Positions 23,101-34,816 are shown, numbered from the stretch's first letter. The stretch is 64,000 bases of DNA from Alectoria sarmentosa (GCA_009733775.1 WOGZ01000056.1:62001-126000); one strand, 5' to 3'. The notes: generated from the letters alone by a model not told the origin. Translations and numbers: made by a program.

Positions 23101-23708
23101 GTTTGAAAGTCGAACAGCAAGGCAGCGTGTTGCTTTCGCTTTTCTGCAAGCATCTCGTATTCCTGCCTCTTCTTCTCGACCTGGAGGCGTTCAATGTCAG
23201 ACATCTTGTCGAAACGGCGGGACTCCGCGGCGTGGTTGGGTCGAAGAGAATGGCTGCTTACCAGCTGGGCCGTGTGAAAAGTCTGAGTGAAGGGATAATT
23301 AGCTAGTTGTGGCAGATTGTTTGACGGTCATATACGTACAGTAGACAAGTCAACTGGGTCCACTGCCTGGGCGGGCTGTTGACCGATAGGGGTGATTCCC
23401 GGCATCTTGCCCAAATCAGTGGTTTGACGACGCTGTAGACTTCCTCGTACGTCGTTGAACGGCTGGCTCTGAGTTTGCATGAAGCTTCCAGAGTACCTTG
23501 CGGGAGTTGTAGTTCCGGTTGTGTTTGAGGATGAGGTAGGGTTTGGTGATCGTAGCTCGTCGTAACGAGCCGAGAGAGCGTTGTAAGCCATCTGCAGTGA
23601 TCAAGGAGAATGCATTAGCGTTGTGATATGGTGAAAGTCAGGTAAGGAAGCCAGGCGGGGCGAGCGGTGAGGCAGACTGACGATGTTGGAGTGTGGAAGT
23701 GAAGACAT
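20129..23708 (-). CDS. Pumilio (PUF) family RNA-binding protein, eight repeats
   Basis: Seven exons on the minus strand: 23708-23682, 23591-23340, 23282-22494, 22440-21594, 21543-21370, 21320-21040 and 20992-20129, giving 1077 aa. The first exon (MSSLPHSNI) is only 27 nt. Exon 3 holds a charged helix (VEKKRQEYEMLAEKRKQ); residues about 180-620 are Ser/Asn/Gln-rich and disordered. The PUF domain covers about 640-960. RNA-contacting cores visible in order are CRYLQ (R1), NYLCQ (R2), TRALQ (R3), NHVIQ (R4), CCVLQ (R5), NYVLQ (R6), SNVIE (R7) and NYVVQ (R8). By the established PUF code these favour an 8-base site of the UGUA-nAUA kind. PUF proteins bind 3' UTRs to repress or localise mRNAs. The intron at 21369-21321 is 49 nt with a weak donor (GTACTA) but is required to keep the R1-R2 frame. 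Intron 3 (22493-22441) splits the linker. Confidence 0.93.
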
Positions 23709-25125
23709 GAGGGAGGAAGAGGGGAGAAGGGAGAAGAGGAAAAGTGAAGAAAGGCTTTTGCAGAACTTGAAGTCGGCTCAAAGACTCAACTCACAGTGAA
23801 TGAAAAGCAATGTGAACTTGCGGAGTGTCAATGGTAAAGATTTCTGGCGTCAATCAATTGGATTTTCGGAGTGAATAGAAGTGCATTGGTTCGGCCTGCG
23901 AAGACCCTTACAGATCCTCGTGTCTTGCGGATTCGTACAGATGGTCTGAAGAATGGAAAACGACAATGAATAAGGGATAGTCGTCGTACAAATACAAGGA
24001 CATACAACGGTCACGGGCCAAAGTAAAGAAAGGAAGTGGGATAATTGGATTTTGGGAGATGGAGAGTGGGCTTGGCTCACTGGAGATTAAAAGCCGCTGG
24101 GGTCCAGATTTGGCGCGCTAGTTAGGTACTCCAGGAGTCCAGTTTGGCTGTTGACTTCTATTCTGCCTCGCTTCATGAGACCTATTCGAAGTCTCTTCAA
24201 AAGTCGGCGGGATCCTAGCAAATTTTTGCTTATACCCTATCATTTCATGGAACAACTTCATGTGGTCTTGGCAATTGTTTGTTTGTTGTATCGGCATGTC
24301 CTGAAAGCTATGACTGTGCTCACCATCTGAGAATATGCGCATAATTATCAAAGCTCTCCGCGAACACTCGCCAGAAATTGTTGCCAATCTTGCTTGCTTG
24401 AACAGGCAATTACAGCTATGAATTCGCTTGGTGGTCTCCGATACCCCATCCAAGTCCCCGCAGCATCGGTGTAGATAGCACTGCCCTTTCGAGCCAACTC
24501 ATACTTTGTCCGATGCACGAAAATGAGGCTCACGATTAAGCGTGGTGGTTCCCCTGAATCTAACGGCTCCCGTTGCAGCCTTTCAAGGAAGCAATGTAAT
24601 CAATCCATCCATCCCTTTGTAGCAAACAAGCATGCATGATTCTAGCCAAGCTCAAGTGAAGACTGCTCGCTCATGACCCCGTAGAAGGTCACAATGGAAA
24701 GTATACAGTAGGCCGATTGCCAAGCGTGAGTAGAAAAGAAGGTGCAGCAGCACAAGCGAGAAACCCCACATCACAATTCCCACCAAGGCGGTGAACAACA
24801 ATTGAAGCCCTAGTGTCGTCAGGGTCCGGTCTAAGCGGTCGATCTGCCGCTCTTTGGGGTAGGTCGAGGGAAGGTAAAGTAAAGTAAAGTAAAGTAAAGT
24901 AAAGTAAGGTAAGGTAGCACGGGTAAACTAGGTACTTTAGGTAGTTACTTTACTTTACTTTATGTGTAGACTTTACATCCCGAGGATGAAAATCGATTAA
25001 GCGAAAGGGAAAAAACCACCAGACAAATAATTATTCACTCATAAAAATCTCACCAGTCAATTGGTCCAAGCCCATATATCGTAACATACATGAACATAGA
25101 AAGATGACAGGAAACGAAAAAATTC
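23709..25125. other. Divergent upstream region of the Pumilio and RPC2 genes
   Basis: 1.4 kb between two divergent starts. No coding sequence found. It contains the GTAAA array and its inverted partner (24874-24962) close to the RPC2 side. Confidence 0.5.
24874..24962. repeat. (GTAAA)n array with downstream inverted partner
   Basis: 24874-24915 is a GTAAA array drifting into GTAAG units (GTAAGGTAAGGTA). 24945-24962 (TTACTTTACTTTACTTTA) is its inverse complement, so the two arms could pair as a hairpin with a loop of about 30 nt containing CTAGGTACTTTAGGTAG. It lies about 165 bp upstream of the RPC2 start codon, in promoter position. Confidence 0.75.
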
Positions 25126-28100
25126 ATGGCTCCTTCAACGCGTGCCAGGTCTGTTGAGCCTGCTGTAGCGGCTCTTGAAAAGACCAAGTCTACCAAAGAT
25201 TCTTCCCAAGTATGTCTGCATGACATGTGGAATGGGTACCAACATTGACCCTGGCTGACTCTTCTCCTCATGATAGCCGGCATCCAAACCACCAACAAAG
25301 AAAGTCAGAACAGTAGCACCGCAGAAAGAAAAGGAGGCTCCGGGCGAAGATGATGCACGTGCAGCCGGCACAAAGCCTCCAGCGAAGAGTGGCCAAGATG
25401 ATGTAGGTACTCCGGTGTGAACCCTCGAGAGGCTCCAATTTAATCGCCCTAGGGCTTCGACGCTCTCCTCAAGCCTTTCTACCAAGGCAAGTCTCTAACA
25501 GATCCCATCGATACAGCAAAAGTAAGATGGCTTTTTTCTTCCACTTCCCCTCATCGTATCGAGTTGCATCATCTCGTATGTTTGAAGGAACCTCAGGCCG
25601 GCAGCGGGCAAAGGAACGAAAGCAACAAGGTTCGTCGGACTGTCTGACCATTTCTAGGATAAATGGAATCTTCTTCCGGCATTTCTAAAGGTGAAGGGTC
25701 TCGTCAAACAACATATCGACTCGTACAATTTCTTCATCGATGTCGACCTCAAGAGAATTGTCAAAGCCAACCAGACCATACTCAGCGATATAGACCCAAA
25801 ATTCTACATCACCTACACCAACATCTATGTTGGGAGACCAACCCGCCATGATGAGGATCTAGCGGATATGTCTCGCACTAAATGGACGTCCACTGTCACT
25901 CCTAATGAATGCAGACTACGCGACACGACATACTCAGCACCTATCCTCGTCGACGTGGCCTACTGGCGCGGCGTGCGGGAGGTTCGTAGGAAGGGAATGG
26001 TTATTGGGCGGCTTCCCGTCATGTTAAGAAGTTCTAGGTGCGTCCTCTCAGACAAAGCTGAGAATGACATGGGGCGGCTTCAAGAATGTCCACTGGATCC
26101 CGGCGGTTACTTCGTGGTCAATGGAACTGAGAAGGTAATTCTGGTTCAAGAGCAAATCAGTAAGAATAGAGTCATCGTCGAGAAAGGCACTAGACATGGA
26201 ATAGTTCAGGCTTCCGTGACATGGTACGTGCATATAAGGCCTCGCGTATTCTCTCTGCTTATAATACCAGCTCAACACACGAGCGAAAGTCGAAAACCTA
26301 CGTTGTCATGAGACACGATCGGATTTATTTGAAGCACAACTTCCTGAACGAAGACCTTCCAATAGTACTGGTGCTTAAAGCTTTGGGGATCCATTCAGAC
26401 CATGAGATAATGTTGCTTACTGCTGGGCACGATGGGTCTTATCAAGATACCTTCACGGTCAACTTTGAAGAGTGTGCGAAGCTAGGCATCACTACTCAAC
26501 ATGAAGCCTTGGAGTACATTGGGCTCAAGATTCAAATCAAAGGGAGAATCACTTCATCGGATCAACGACGCAAATACTCACAAGAGGCAGTAGAAGCTCT
26601 ATCCAACGTGATATTGAATCACGTTCCCGTGCATGGTCTGGACTTCCGACCAAAAGCTCTGTATGTGGCGGTCATGGTCAGGAGAACACTAATGGCTTTC
26701 CATGACAGCACCTTAGTAGACGATCGAGATTACTACGGGAACAAGCGACTTGAACTGGCAGGCCAGCTTCTGTCTTTGCTCTTTGAGGACCTCTTCAAGA
26801 AATACAACCATGACATAAAAATCGCCATCGACAAAGTGTTGAAGAAACCAGTGCGAACAGAGGAGTTTGACGCTCTGAGGTATCTAACCATGCAACAAAA
26901 CCACATCACTGCCGGTATTCAGCGATCTGTAGCTACGGGGAATTGGGATCTGAGACGATTCAAGATGAAACGAGCGGGCGTGACACATGTCTTGAGTCGG
27001 CTAAGTTACATCAGTGCTCTGGGCATGATGACCAGAATCTCGAGTCAATTTGAGAAGACCAGAAAAGTGTCGGGACCGCGGGCATTGCAACCGTCACAGT
27101 TTGGAATGTTGTGTCCATCGGATACGCCTGAAGGAGAAGCCTGTGGTTTGGTTAAGAACCTAGCTTTGATGACACACATCACCACCGACGACGAAGAAGG
27201 CCCTGTGAAAAAGCTGGTGTTTTCGCTCGGAGTGCAAGACATTACTGTGGTTAATGGTACAGACATATATGGTAACGGCGCTCATATCGTATTCATCAAT
27301 GGTACACCTGTTGCCCTAACCCATCACCCGAGGCAGTTCATCAATAGCTTTCGCAAGCTTCGCCGATCCGGCCGTGTCTCTGAATTCGTCAGCATCGCTC
27401 TCAACGGTCACCAGAGTGCAGTGCATATCGCGACGGACGAGGGAAGAATTTGCCGTCCTTTGATAATCGTCGAGAAAGGCAGATCCAAGGTGACTGCTCG
27501 CTCATTGCAAGCTCTGCGCAAAGGCAAGATTGGCTTCGATGATTTTCTTTCCCGAGGACTCGTCGAGTACTTAGATGTCAATGAAGAGGATGATTCCAAC
27601 ATCGCGATGGATGAGTCCAATATCAATCAGACGACCACCCACCTCGAGATCGAGCCGTTCACCATTTTGGGAGCTGTGGCAGGACTCATTCCTTACCCTC
27701 ATCACAATCAATCTCCTCGAAATACCTATCAATGCGCTATGGGAAAGCAAGCCATTGGCGCCATTGCCCACAACCAGTTTACCCGTATCGACAGTATCCT
27801 CTACCTCCTTGTCTACCCCCAAAAACCACTCGTCAAAACGCGTGCTATCGAGCTTATCCAGTACGATAAACTTCCTGCTGGCCAGAACGCAATTGTGGCA
27901 GTGATGTCCTACTCAGGCTACGACATCGAAGACGCCCTTGTCCTCAATAAAGCCTCATGCGATCGAAGTTTTGGGCGCTGCCAGGTCTTTCGCAAATACA
28001 ACACCATCCTCCGAAAGTGGCCGAACGGCTTGGAAGAGCGTGTGGGTGACCCTCATTTCGAGAACGGTTGGCCCGTCAAAAAGCATGCCATTCTTGATGA

Positions 28101-29073
28101 GCATGGCCTTGCTCAAGTTGGCGAAAAGATTTCTTATGGCGATGTCTACAACATGAAGCAGACTCCTGTCAATCCTCACGCCAGTACCATTGGTAGCGAG
28201 TGGGGCAGCGGTGAGTACAAAGACGCGCCAATGTCGTACAAACTTCCAGACCCGAGCTATATTGACAAAGTCATGGTCTCTGTCATGGAGTCCGACCACA
28301 AGATCATCAAGATCCAGACCCGCCAGACAAGAAGGCCAGAAGTCGGCGATAAGTTTTCTTCTCGCCACGGCCAGAAAGGTGTCGTAGGTCTAATCGCTGA
28401 GCAAGTGGATATGCCTTTTACAGACGAAGGAATCGTGCCCGACATTATCATGAACCCTCACGGTTTCCCCTCTCGTATGACAGTCGGTAAAATGCTCGAG
28501 CTCGTCTCTGGTAAAGCTGGCGTGCTTGCAGGAAATCTCCAATACGGCACAGCCTTTGGTGGCAGCAAGGTCGAAGACATGGGAGACATACTAATTAAGC
28601 ACGGTTTCAGCTATGGCGGCAAGGACTTCGTCACGAGTGGTATCACAGGAGAGAGTCTACCAGCGTACGTCTTCTTCGGCCCCATCTACTACCAGAAACT
28701 CAAACACATGGTCATGGACAAGATGCACTCTCGTGCCCGTGGCCCTCGAGCAACCCTTACTCGGCAGCCCATGGAAGGTCGTTCTCGAGACGGTGGTCTA
28801 CGTCTGGGAGAAATGGAACGTGACTGCTTGATAGCGTACGGAGCTAGTCAATTGCTATTAGAGAGATTAATGTTGAGCAGTGATGCGCACGTCGTGGACA
28901 TCTGTGCGACATGTGGTATGATGGGATATTCCGGGTACTGTCAGAGTTGTAAGAAGACTGAGGGAATGACAAAGATGACGATTCCGTACGCGGCGAAGCT
29001 GTTGATACAAGAGTTGTTGAGTATGAACGTGGTGGCTAGAGTGGGGCTGGAGGATGAGTTTCCTGCACAGTGA
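25126..29073 (+). CDS. RPC2: RNA polymerase III second-largest subunit (Rpc2/Ret1)
   Basis: Five exons: 25126-25209, 25277-25402, 25453-25521, 25658-26223 and 26271-29073, giving 1215 aa. The three short 5' exons encode a Lys/Pro-rich N-terminal extension, then LTDPIDTAK|DKWNLLPAFLKVKGLVKQHIDSYNFF, the conserved entry to the beta-like subunit. Family landmarks seen: GTEKVILVQEQ near the hybrid-binding region, SPRNTYQCAMGKQAIG, GYDIEDALVLNK, GDKFSSRHGQKGVVG, HGFPSRMTVGKMLE, and a C-terminal zinc ribbon CATCGMMGYSGYCQSCKK. The entry region VKQHIDSYNFFIDVDLKRIVK is closer to Pol III Rpc2 than to Pol II Rpb2. It forms the active-site wall, lobe and protrusion of the enzyme that makes tRNA, 5S and U6 RNA. 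The 46-nt intron at 26224-26270 lies inside a conserved stretch and is needed for frame. Confidence 0.96.
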
Positions 29074-29498
29074 AGAATTTTGTACTTTTGATGAAGATTG
29101 GTAGCATGATTGCTGCGATAAGTATTGTTGCATGGCTCTGGAGCGGGATAGATAGCGGCTTAGCATTTGCAATGACCCCCGTTTCCCTCCTAGGGCAAAA
29201 ACCTGAGTGAGACATTTAGACAATAAAAACCGGCTGCGTTTAAATCATACATTCTGCGCCTATCCTTATATTGGATACATTTGCCTCTGTGGCAAAGCCT
29301 TGATTATACGGTCAGCCCTATATACAGTTTGGAGCTATTGACCAAGAGAAGAGCATGTCGAGGATGCTTCCATATATGCTTTGTTGTATCCAGATCCAAT
29401 CCAAATACCCATACTTTGACACTACCATACCAGAACTCTCCAGTGTCGTACGCCTCGTCCATACACGTCCAAAACGTTCCCAAATGTCATGATGTCCT
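29074..29498. other. Convergent 3' flank
   Basis: 425 bp between the stop codons of RPC2 (+) and the ankyrin gene (-); probably both 3' UTRs. No other feature seen. Confidence 0.5.
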
Positions 29499-30133
29499 TT
29501 AGATCATCTGGCTTGCACCTTTTGTTCCCCCAACTCCTCCCTTCGCCTCTGCTTTTCCCTCTTCTCTTCCACCTTTTTCACTCTTGAGCATCTCCCTTTG
29601 CCTCGAGAACTTTTCACCGTACTCATCTGTCTTTTTAAACAGCTCCACGGCCTCCCACGCACTCGGCCGGCCCAAATCTACGTCTGCTCCTGCTCTCAGC
29701 AGAATATCCACGATTTCATTTTCGTTCTTGAACACAGCGCCGGCGAGCGGGGACTGGTTACGATCGTTCAATCGGTTCGGGTCAGCACCATGAGAGAGAA
29801 GAAGTTGGGAAAGTGGAGCGTGACCGTGGTAGGTTGAGAGCATAAGCTGTGAGAGGTATTAGAAAAGTTCCTGCGCTAGGGCTCTTGGTGTGGGATGATG
29901 AGATGTGGTCAAGATTATTGGTAAGATAGGTGAGGAGAGATGAGAAGGCACTAGAAATAGGAAGAGTGTACCAGGCTGTCGCCCTTATCATTGGTCATGT
30001 TTGGTGGTAGGCCTGCTGGCAGCGCTTGCTCAAAGATTGGCATGTCACCTTGTCTGGCTGCGTCGTACATTCTAGTCGCAAATGCAACAATTTCGGAAGA
30101 TTCAGGGGTAGGTTGGATGGTTTGGTCACCCAT
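29499..30133 (-). CDS. Small ankyrin-repeat protein (YGL242C-like)
   Basis: Two exons, 30133-29972 and 29846-29499, 169 aa. The 125-nt intron joins MTNDKGDSL to LMLSTYHGHAPLSQLLLSHGADPNR in frame. The protein has three ankyrin units: one starting near residue 22 (MYDAARQGDMPIFEQALPAG), one at NDKGDSLLMLSTYHGHAPLSQLLLSHGAD, and one at NDRNQSPLAGAVFKNENEIVDILLRAGAD. The C-terminal 30 residues are a Lys/Glu/Gly-rich tail. Size and layout resemble the small ankyrin proteins YGL242C of budding yeast and SPAP16F5.05c-type proteins, whose function is unclear. Ankyrin repeats indicate a protein-binding role; the partner cannot be guessed from context. Confidence 0.88.
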
Positions 30134-31978
30134 GGCCTCAATCGGACAGCTTCCTGTTTCACTAGGTGATTGAGATATACAAGAGGAAAGTAGACGAATA
30201 GTAGGTCAAGCCTGGCAAGCATCAGTAGCAGCAGTAGCGGTAGCTTCGCGGTTTCTTGTTTCGGGGTGTAATTAAAGATTGGTCAGTTGAGGGAATGATG
30301 TAAGTTGTTTGCTGGTCTGCAATACGGTACGGGTTTGGATGAGGCTCGGGGTTTAGAAAACGATCGACGGCTAAGACGAAAAGCGTTACTCTAGTAATTT
30401 CACATCGAGTATAAGGTACCGCCGTAGGTCGACAATGATAAAAACATGATTCGCGATCCTTTAATCAGATGCTTCAGGGCAATAATATATGCAATCGATA
30501 TCTAAATAAAAGTCGAGACATGCAATCGGAAGCATGTCGGCAGTTACCAAGGTATAAGATCGTCCATCGGGACTGGCGCTAGTGTATCTCACCTTCTTAA
30601 TTTCATCAGCGACGACAACCTGATTTACTGTCCGTCAAAGCTCCTACTCACGAGTGCCGACTGTCCAATTCAAATCTCCAATTTTCCGACTTGATGATAC
30701 CTTTCTTCCTTTCGTTTTCGGGAATGGATTGATAATGCACTACCAGGCTCACCGCAAGCTTTGACACAGGATCAACTTATCACCCAAAAGCTTGGCGGGC
30801 AATTAAACAACATGCTCAGTCCACCAAAGCGGAGAAGACCTATCAAGCGAATATTCTTAGGCCTACGAGCGCTAACGCCATGCAGTCTCGAGTAAAGCAG
30901 AAGGAGTCATCGACTTGAGGACCATCTTCAAGAAAACAATCCTTAACATGTTGAAACGCTATTAACAACCAGGCGCAGATGCTCGACGAGGAAGATCCGA
31001 GATAATAACCCCCTTGCCTATCAACAATGACCAATCGACTATTTGCGAGAATTCAGCTACCGATAGCATTGTTCGCCCCAAAGCTCTAGATCTTCCAAGA
31101 GTAGGTCGATATCCCAACCGAATGACTGTTCAGAGGAGCGCTCGATCTAGTCGCCGCGCCGCGAATACCAGTCCATTGCAAAAGCCAGTAGACTTCCGCT
31201 TCGCCAAGCACCCACGGTTCCCAAGTCGTTGAACGGAGAAAGGGCATCACAAGCCGGCGGGGTTCTAGGAAACCATACGACTCTCCTTAGGACCAGTCGT
31301 GGAGAGAGCGTGATACCGGTATCGTTGAAGCACTCAACGCTCGTTTCGATTATCAAAGTCTTGATTTAGCAATGCTAGATGCGGCGGCTAATACAGACCC
31401 TTATTTACGGCAGCATCTCATCGAACAGAGAATAGGGCTGACCTGGAACTTTTTTTTCTAAGAGAATGTTACTAAATGTTCTGATGTTAGATCCATGAAA
31501 CATTATGACAGACGGTTTATATTCAATTTAGGCGGTCCGGACGGTAGACGGACGACGGACCATGAACATATATCCAGCTCGGACACGTCCAGGCCTTTGG
31601 ACGGACGCTTTGGACCATTGGGAGCCCTGGCACTCTACCCTTCTTGTGAGTCGACGAATTTCTGTACCAGGGCTATGTCAAGTCGTCTCCGAGTCTGCAA
31701 CTGGTGTCTTGAGATCCCTAGTCCTTCCCCTCTCCGTTAAATTGCCAATCCCAATCCTTTCACTCACATGTCCAATGGCCACGAGACTCCAATCCAACTC
31801 AAAGACCTCGACCTCAACGTCATAATCCTCTCCTCCGATGACTAACTACGCAGATTCCCCAGTCAACATTGCTTATTCGAAGCAGGGAATGGAGTTGCAA
31901 GACAGGTCTGGGGAGCAGAAAGATTGGCTCGCTCCCGAAACATGTCTTGCGACTCGACTTCAAAGTAAATAAGAAGGA
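30134..31978. other. Accessory stretch with probable transposon debris
   Basis: No gene supported upstream of the ankyrin gene. 30750-31400 has coding-like fragments with frequent stops (for example a Lys/Arg-rich piece around 30780-30880) that I cannot assign. The GTCCGTCC-type cluster at 31525-31620 lies here. 31863-31978 continues the frame of the secreted-protein candidate at 31979-32521 after a frameshift. Confidence 0.4.
31525..31620. repeat. GGACGGAC cluster, related to the one at 5.9-6.1 kb
   Basis: Contains one exact GGACGGAC (31599-31606; the reverse complement of the unit at 5.9 kb) and several variants (CCGGACGG, AGACGGACGACGGACC). Three strings are shared with the reverse complement of the first cluster: TTTGGACGGAC, ACGGACCATG and GACCATTGGG. 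Likely two eroded copies of one element family. Confidence 0.45.
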
Positions 31979-32521
31979 TCAGCTCCGAAATTTACGCACC
32001 ACGTTCAGCAAGCCCTGCATCGTGGATCTCAGAATTTTGTATGTCAGGTGCTGGTCTTGAACAGATCGCATTTGAACATTGCCGCCGTATGGTCCATTAC
32101 GGCTATATGGATCGAGATCTGAAGGGAGCCAGGAATCCCCATCTTGGTTGATGATCAAGGTGCAGAAACTGCGGACGCTTTCGAGAACGAGCTGTAAAAC
32201 CACGGAGTCTATGGGACTGCCGAAAAAGATCTTCAGACGCGTCTGTGTATTTGGGACAAGATAATTCATCTGCCGTCGGCGATTGGGAATACTGAGCTCC
32301 AGAGATTGAGGACGAGATAATGGAGAGCCGCTTTTTAAGCCTTTTCAGTGCTTCTTCAATTCCCATACATGTTCAAAACTCAAATTTGCTCACCTTGTAA
32401 CCCACTGCGTACCGTCAGTCAATGTCGAATTGTACTTTGCATCAAGTGGGAACGAGAAACCAGATCGGTGAAGCAGAGCTTGACAAATGAAAGTCAAAGA
32501 CCATGCCTTGAGGCAATGCAT
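31979..32521 (-). CDS. Candidate small secreted protein, possibly frameshifted at its end
   Basis: Two exons, 32521-32394 and 32330-31979, 159 aa. Exon 1 opens MHCLKAWSLTFICQALL, a plausible signal peptide, followed by SFPLDAKYNSTLTDGTQWVT. The intron (63 nt, GTGAGC .. AAAAAG) joins to SGSPLSRPQSLELSIPNRRRQ. The mature part has alternating hydrophobic stretches (TRLKIFFGSPIDSVVLQLVLESVRSF) and a GGNVQMRSV ... LTYKILRSTMQGLLNVV block. That layout recalls uncharacterised small proteins widespread in filamentous ascomycetes (from memory, not checked). The stop follows KFRS; in the +1-shifted frame the sequence continues LILLIYFEVESQDMF down to a stop at 31863, so the gene may have lost its last beta strand. 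No function assigned. It lies in an accessory gap with repeat debris, a usual setting for fungal secreted-protein genes. Confidence 0.5.
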
Positions 32522-34126
32522 GACGGGAAATGGCGTACGTGATGCAATGCTCGAATATCTGTCAGAAGACCCTGCCTCTAAAGGCTTCATGGAATCATGA
32601 GACGGAGAAGGGAGTGAATGAGAACCGCGAGTATATGACTACTCTGCGCGACAGAATGAAGCTTCCGCTGCAGCTAATGCATGGCAAATCGCGGGAATGC
32701 GGGCGAGAGGACGTCCATCATTATGTCACGCGACAAGCGCTCTAGACAATGATAGTACAGCGAAAGCGTCTTCTGACCGGTGTTCTACAGTAGTTTCGCC
32801 TTTCTGTAAGGCTTGCTGTCAATAGTAAAATGGTCAAGTCAACACACATCAAATGACTTACTTGCATTCCAACTAAAGAGATTTATTTCACCATACTTAC
32901 ACCAAAACCAGTAAGTGGGCTCGTCTGAGCCTGGGATGACAGATTGGCCATTCTTACGCACATTCTAGATTCCTTGGTCACCAAGGTGGCGCTGGTAAGG
33001 AGCAGACACCGGTTAGGCTTGCTGTGGTGTCTAGGGACTAGTCAGGCAGTCCACAAGCGGTCTCGCGGCTCTCCAGTCCAAGGGGTCCCGTCGTTGTTTC
33101 TGAAATAGACCAAACCGTCCTCCCTCTCTTTGGCACCACTACCTCTGCAGTCACTTGCAGAGGAGGCGGTATCGCATTTCCTTCCTTTCCTTTCTCCATC
33201 TTGGACATGGCTATTTCAAGGATAAGTGGTACGCTATGGATCGGAACAAGGAATCAAGTATATGGGGGAGGGAGTGGCAGCCTTTTCAATCCGTCATCCA
33301 ACACCGTGTTTCACCACCCGTTCGGGCGACCTCTGAGCAAACTCAGTGCCCCCAAGATACCCCAAAAGGCTCCCAGAAGCGCGATGGAGAATGCTACTAG
33401 TGTAGTGAAGTCATTTTATGATTCATTAGAGTAAGCCAAACGAGCGAACCTAGCTCATTGGGGCTATTTCTATTGATAGCTTTTCTGACAAAACGGCGAG
33501 CTTCTTTCTCTCTCCGGTCACTTTGATACAACAAACGCGGCAAGCCTTGTCGACATCATACATGGTTGTACTGGAACCTTAGCGCAGTATAAGTGTGAGC
33601 AACTCGTCGTTGATAGAGAGAGATCCCTTGCAACAAGATTCATTTCTGAACTTCTCTTGCACTTAGTTGTACAGCAAGCAATCCCTCTGCTACTTCCAAA
33701 GATTAGTTTCCTTGTTCGGATGGCCCTTTCCAGTCGTCCTCCTTTGAATGCTTCCGAGCCCCACAATAAGGATGTGACGCTTAAATTAGCGATATTTACA
33801 CTCGCATTACCCAGGTTTAATGAACGATACGACCACCGCTGCGTCATTATACTGTTTCTAGGTAGCATGAGAAGGACGCCTGCCTCTGATATCTGCATCC
33901 AAGCTGGCGATGTCCTATGTAGCTGCTCCGTTATGTCGGGCCAATTGGCATCAAGCGATGGTGGAGCTTGGCTCATCGGCGGAAACCCTCCATCTGCACA
34001 TGGTCAATTACTACTGAAACGCTCTTCGAGGCGTATCCCCTACCGTAGGGTAGAGATGCCATTGTCTAAGTCCTTTGCCATCATGAAAATAACAACGGAG
34101 TTCCCTCAAGACCGTCACGCTCATTG
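32522..34126. other. Accessory stretch, no supported gene
   Basis: Overlapping open frames occur on both strands at 33518-34130, and a 77-codon frame at 33201-33434 (+). None has a recognisable domain or splice partner, and I cannot choose between strands. Possibly decayed genes. Confidence 0.4.
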
Positions 34127-34462
34127 CTAAACGGACCTGATCTTCAAGAAGAGTTCAAACGACGCGCCGTACTCTGATCCTTGGGGGACTTCCCATGACG
34201 GGCCGGATGCAGCATATGAGATGAACTTCGCTGACCTTAAACTATTAGTATACTGTGTTTCTTGATAGTCAGTCTGCTGCAATTGCCCAATATGCCCACT
34301 GACTCCTGAGTATAGCCGTACCGCAACACTCGATCCCAGAGTCGAGGATCGTGGTTGACTCTGGTCTGGGGCATCAATTCTCGATGGTGAGAAGGCAGTG
34401 GCAGCGCACCCGCATGGGACGATGGTCCATACTAGCAAAAGGATGAATGGTGATATGTTCAT
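34127..34462 (-). CDS. Candidate small secreted protein (111 aa)
   Basis: I chose the internal ATG at 34462 of a longer open frame because it starts MNISPFILLLVWTIVPCGCA, a good signal peptide with a cleavage site near residue 20. The mature part of about 90 residues ends SEYGASFELFLKIRSV. A loose resemblance to beta/gamma-crystallin-like folds (VRLYSGVSGHIGQL ... LRSAKFISY) is suggestive only. Within the gene, TACTAAT and TTTAAG|GTC at about 34250-34229 (minus) could be the 3' end of an intron starting at a GTCAGT, which would give a different C-terminus, so the model is uncertain. It lies about 360 bp from the A+T-rich islet at 34817. No family recognised. Confidence 0.4.
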   Translation of the reverse strand: MNISPFILLLVWTIVPCGCAATAFSPSRIDAPDQSQPRSSTLGSSVAVRLYSGVSGHIGQLQQTDYQETQYTNSLRSAKFISYAASGPSWEVPQGSEYGASFELFLKIRSV

Positions 34463-34816
34463 GAGTTCAAGATCTTCCTGCGACGGCTTCATCCAAAAGT
34501 TGACAAGAAGCAGAGATTGCTTCAACAAACAGGCGTCGAGAGAAAAGTGGGAATATGTGTGAACTGCGACCCTTGTCCTGTGGGTGCTTTGACTGTGGTC
34601 GGTTGCTGAGGCACGATAGGACGAGTCGCATGTCAGGCTCGGAGTTGCATGCACCGAAGAAGCAGATGCAGTGCATGACTCACCATTTATTCTTTGTTCA
34701 ATGCGTGTTTCCATTTCGTCACACAGTCATCCCTTGACTCTTCTCATATTATCAAGGGGAACACTCTGAGCACAAGCATGCGTGGATTTGCTCTACCCTA
34801 AGAATTCCGCGAGCTT
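34463..34816. other. Spacer between secreted-protein candidate and A+T islet
   Basis: Upstream part of the open frame that contains the 34127-34462 gene; the extension to 34714 lacks features of a protein N-terminus. Nothing else seen. Confidence 0.4.

Noticed and set aside
33518..34130. Overlapping 150-codon frames on both strands
   Set aside because: No domain, no signal peptide, no splice partner, and no way to prefer one strand.
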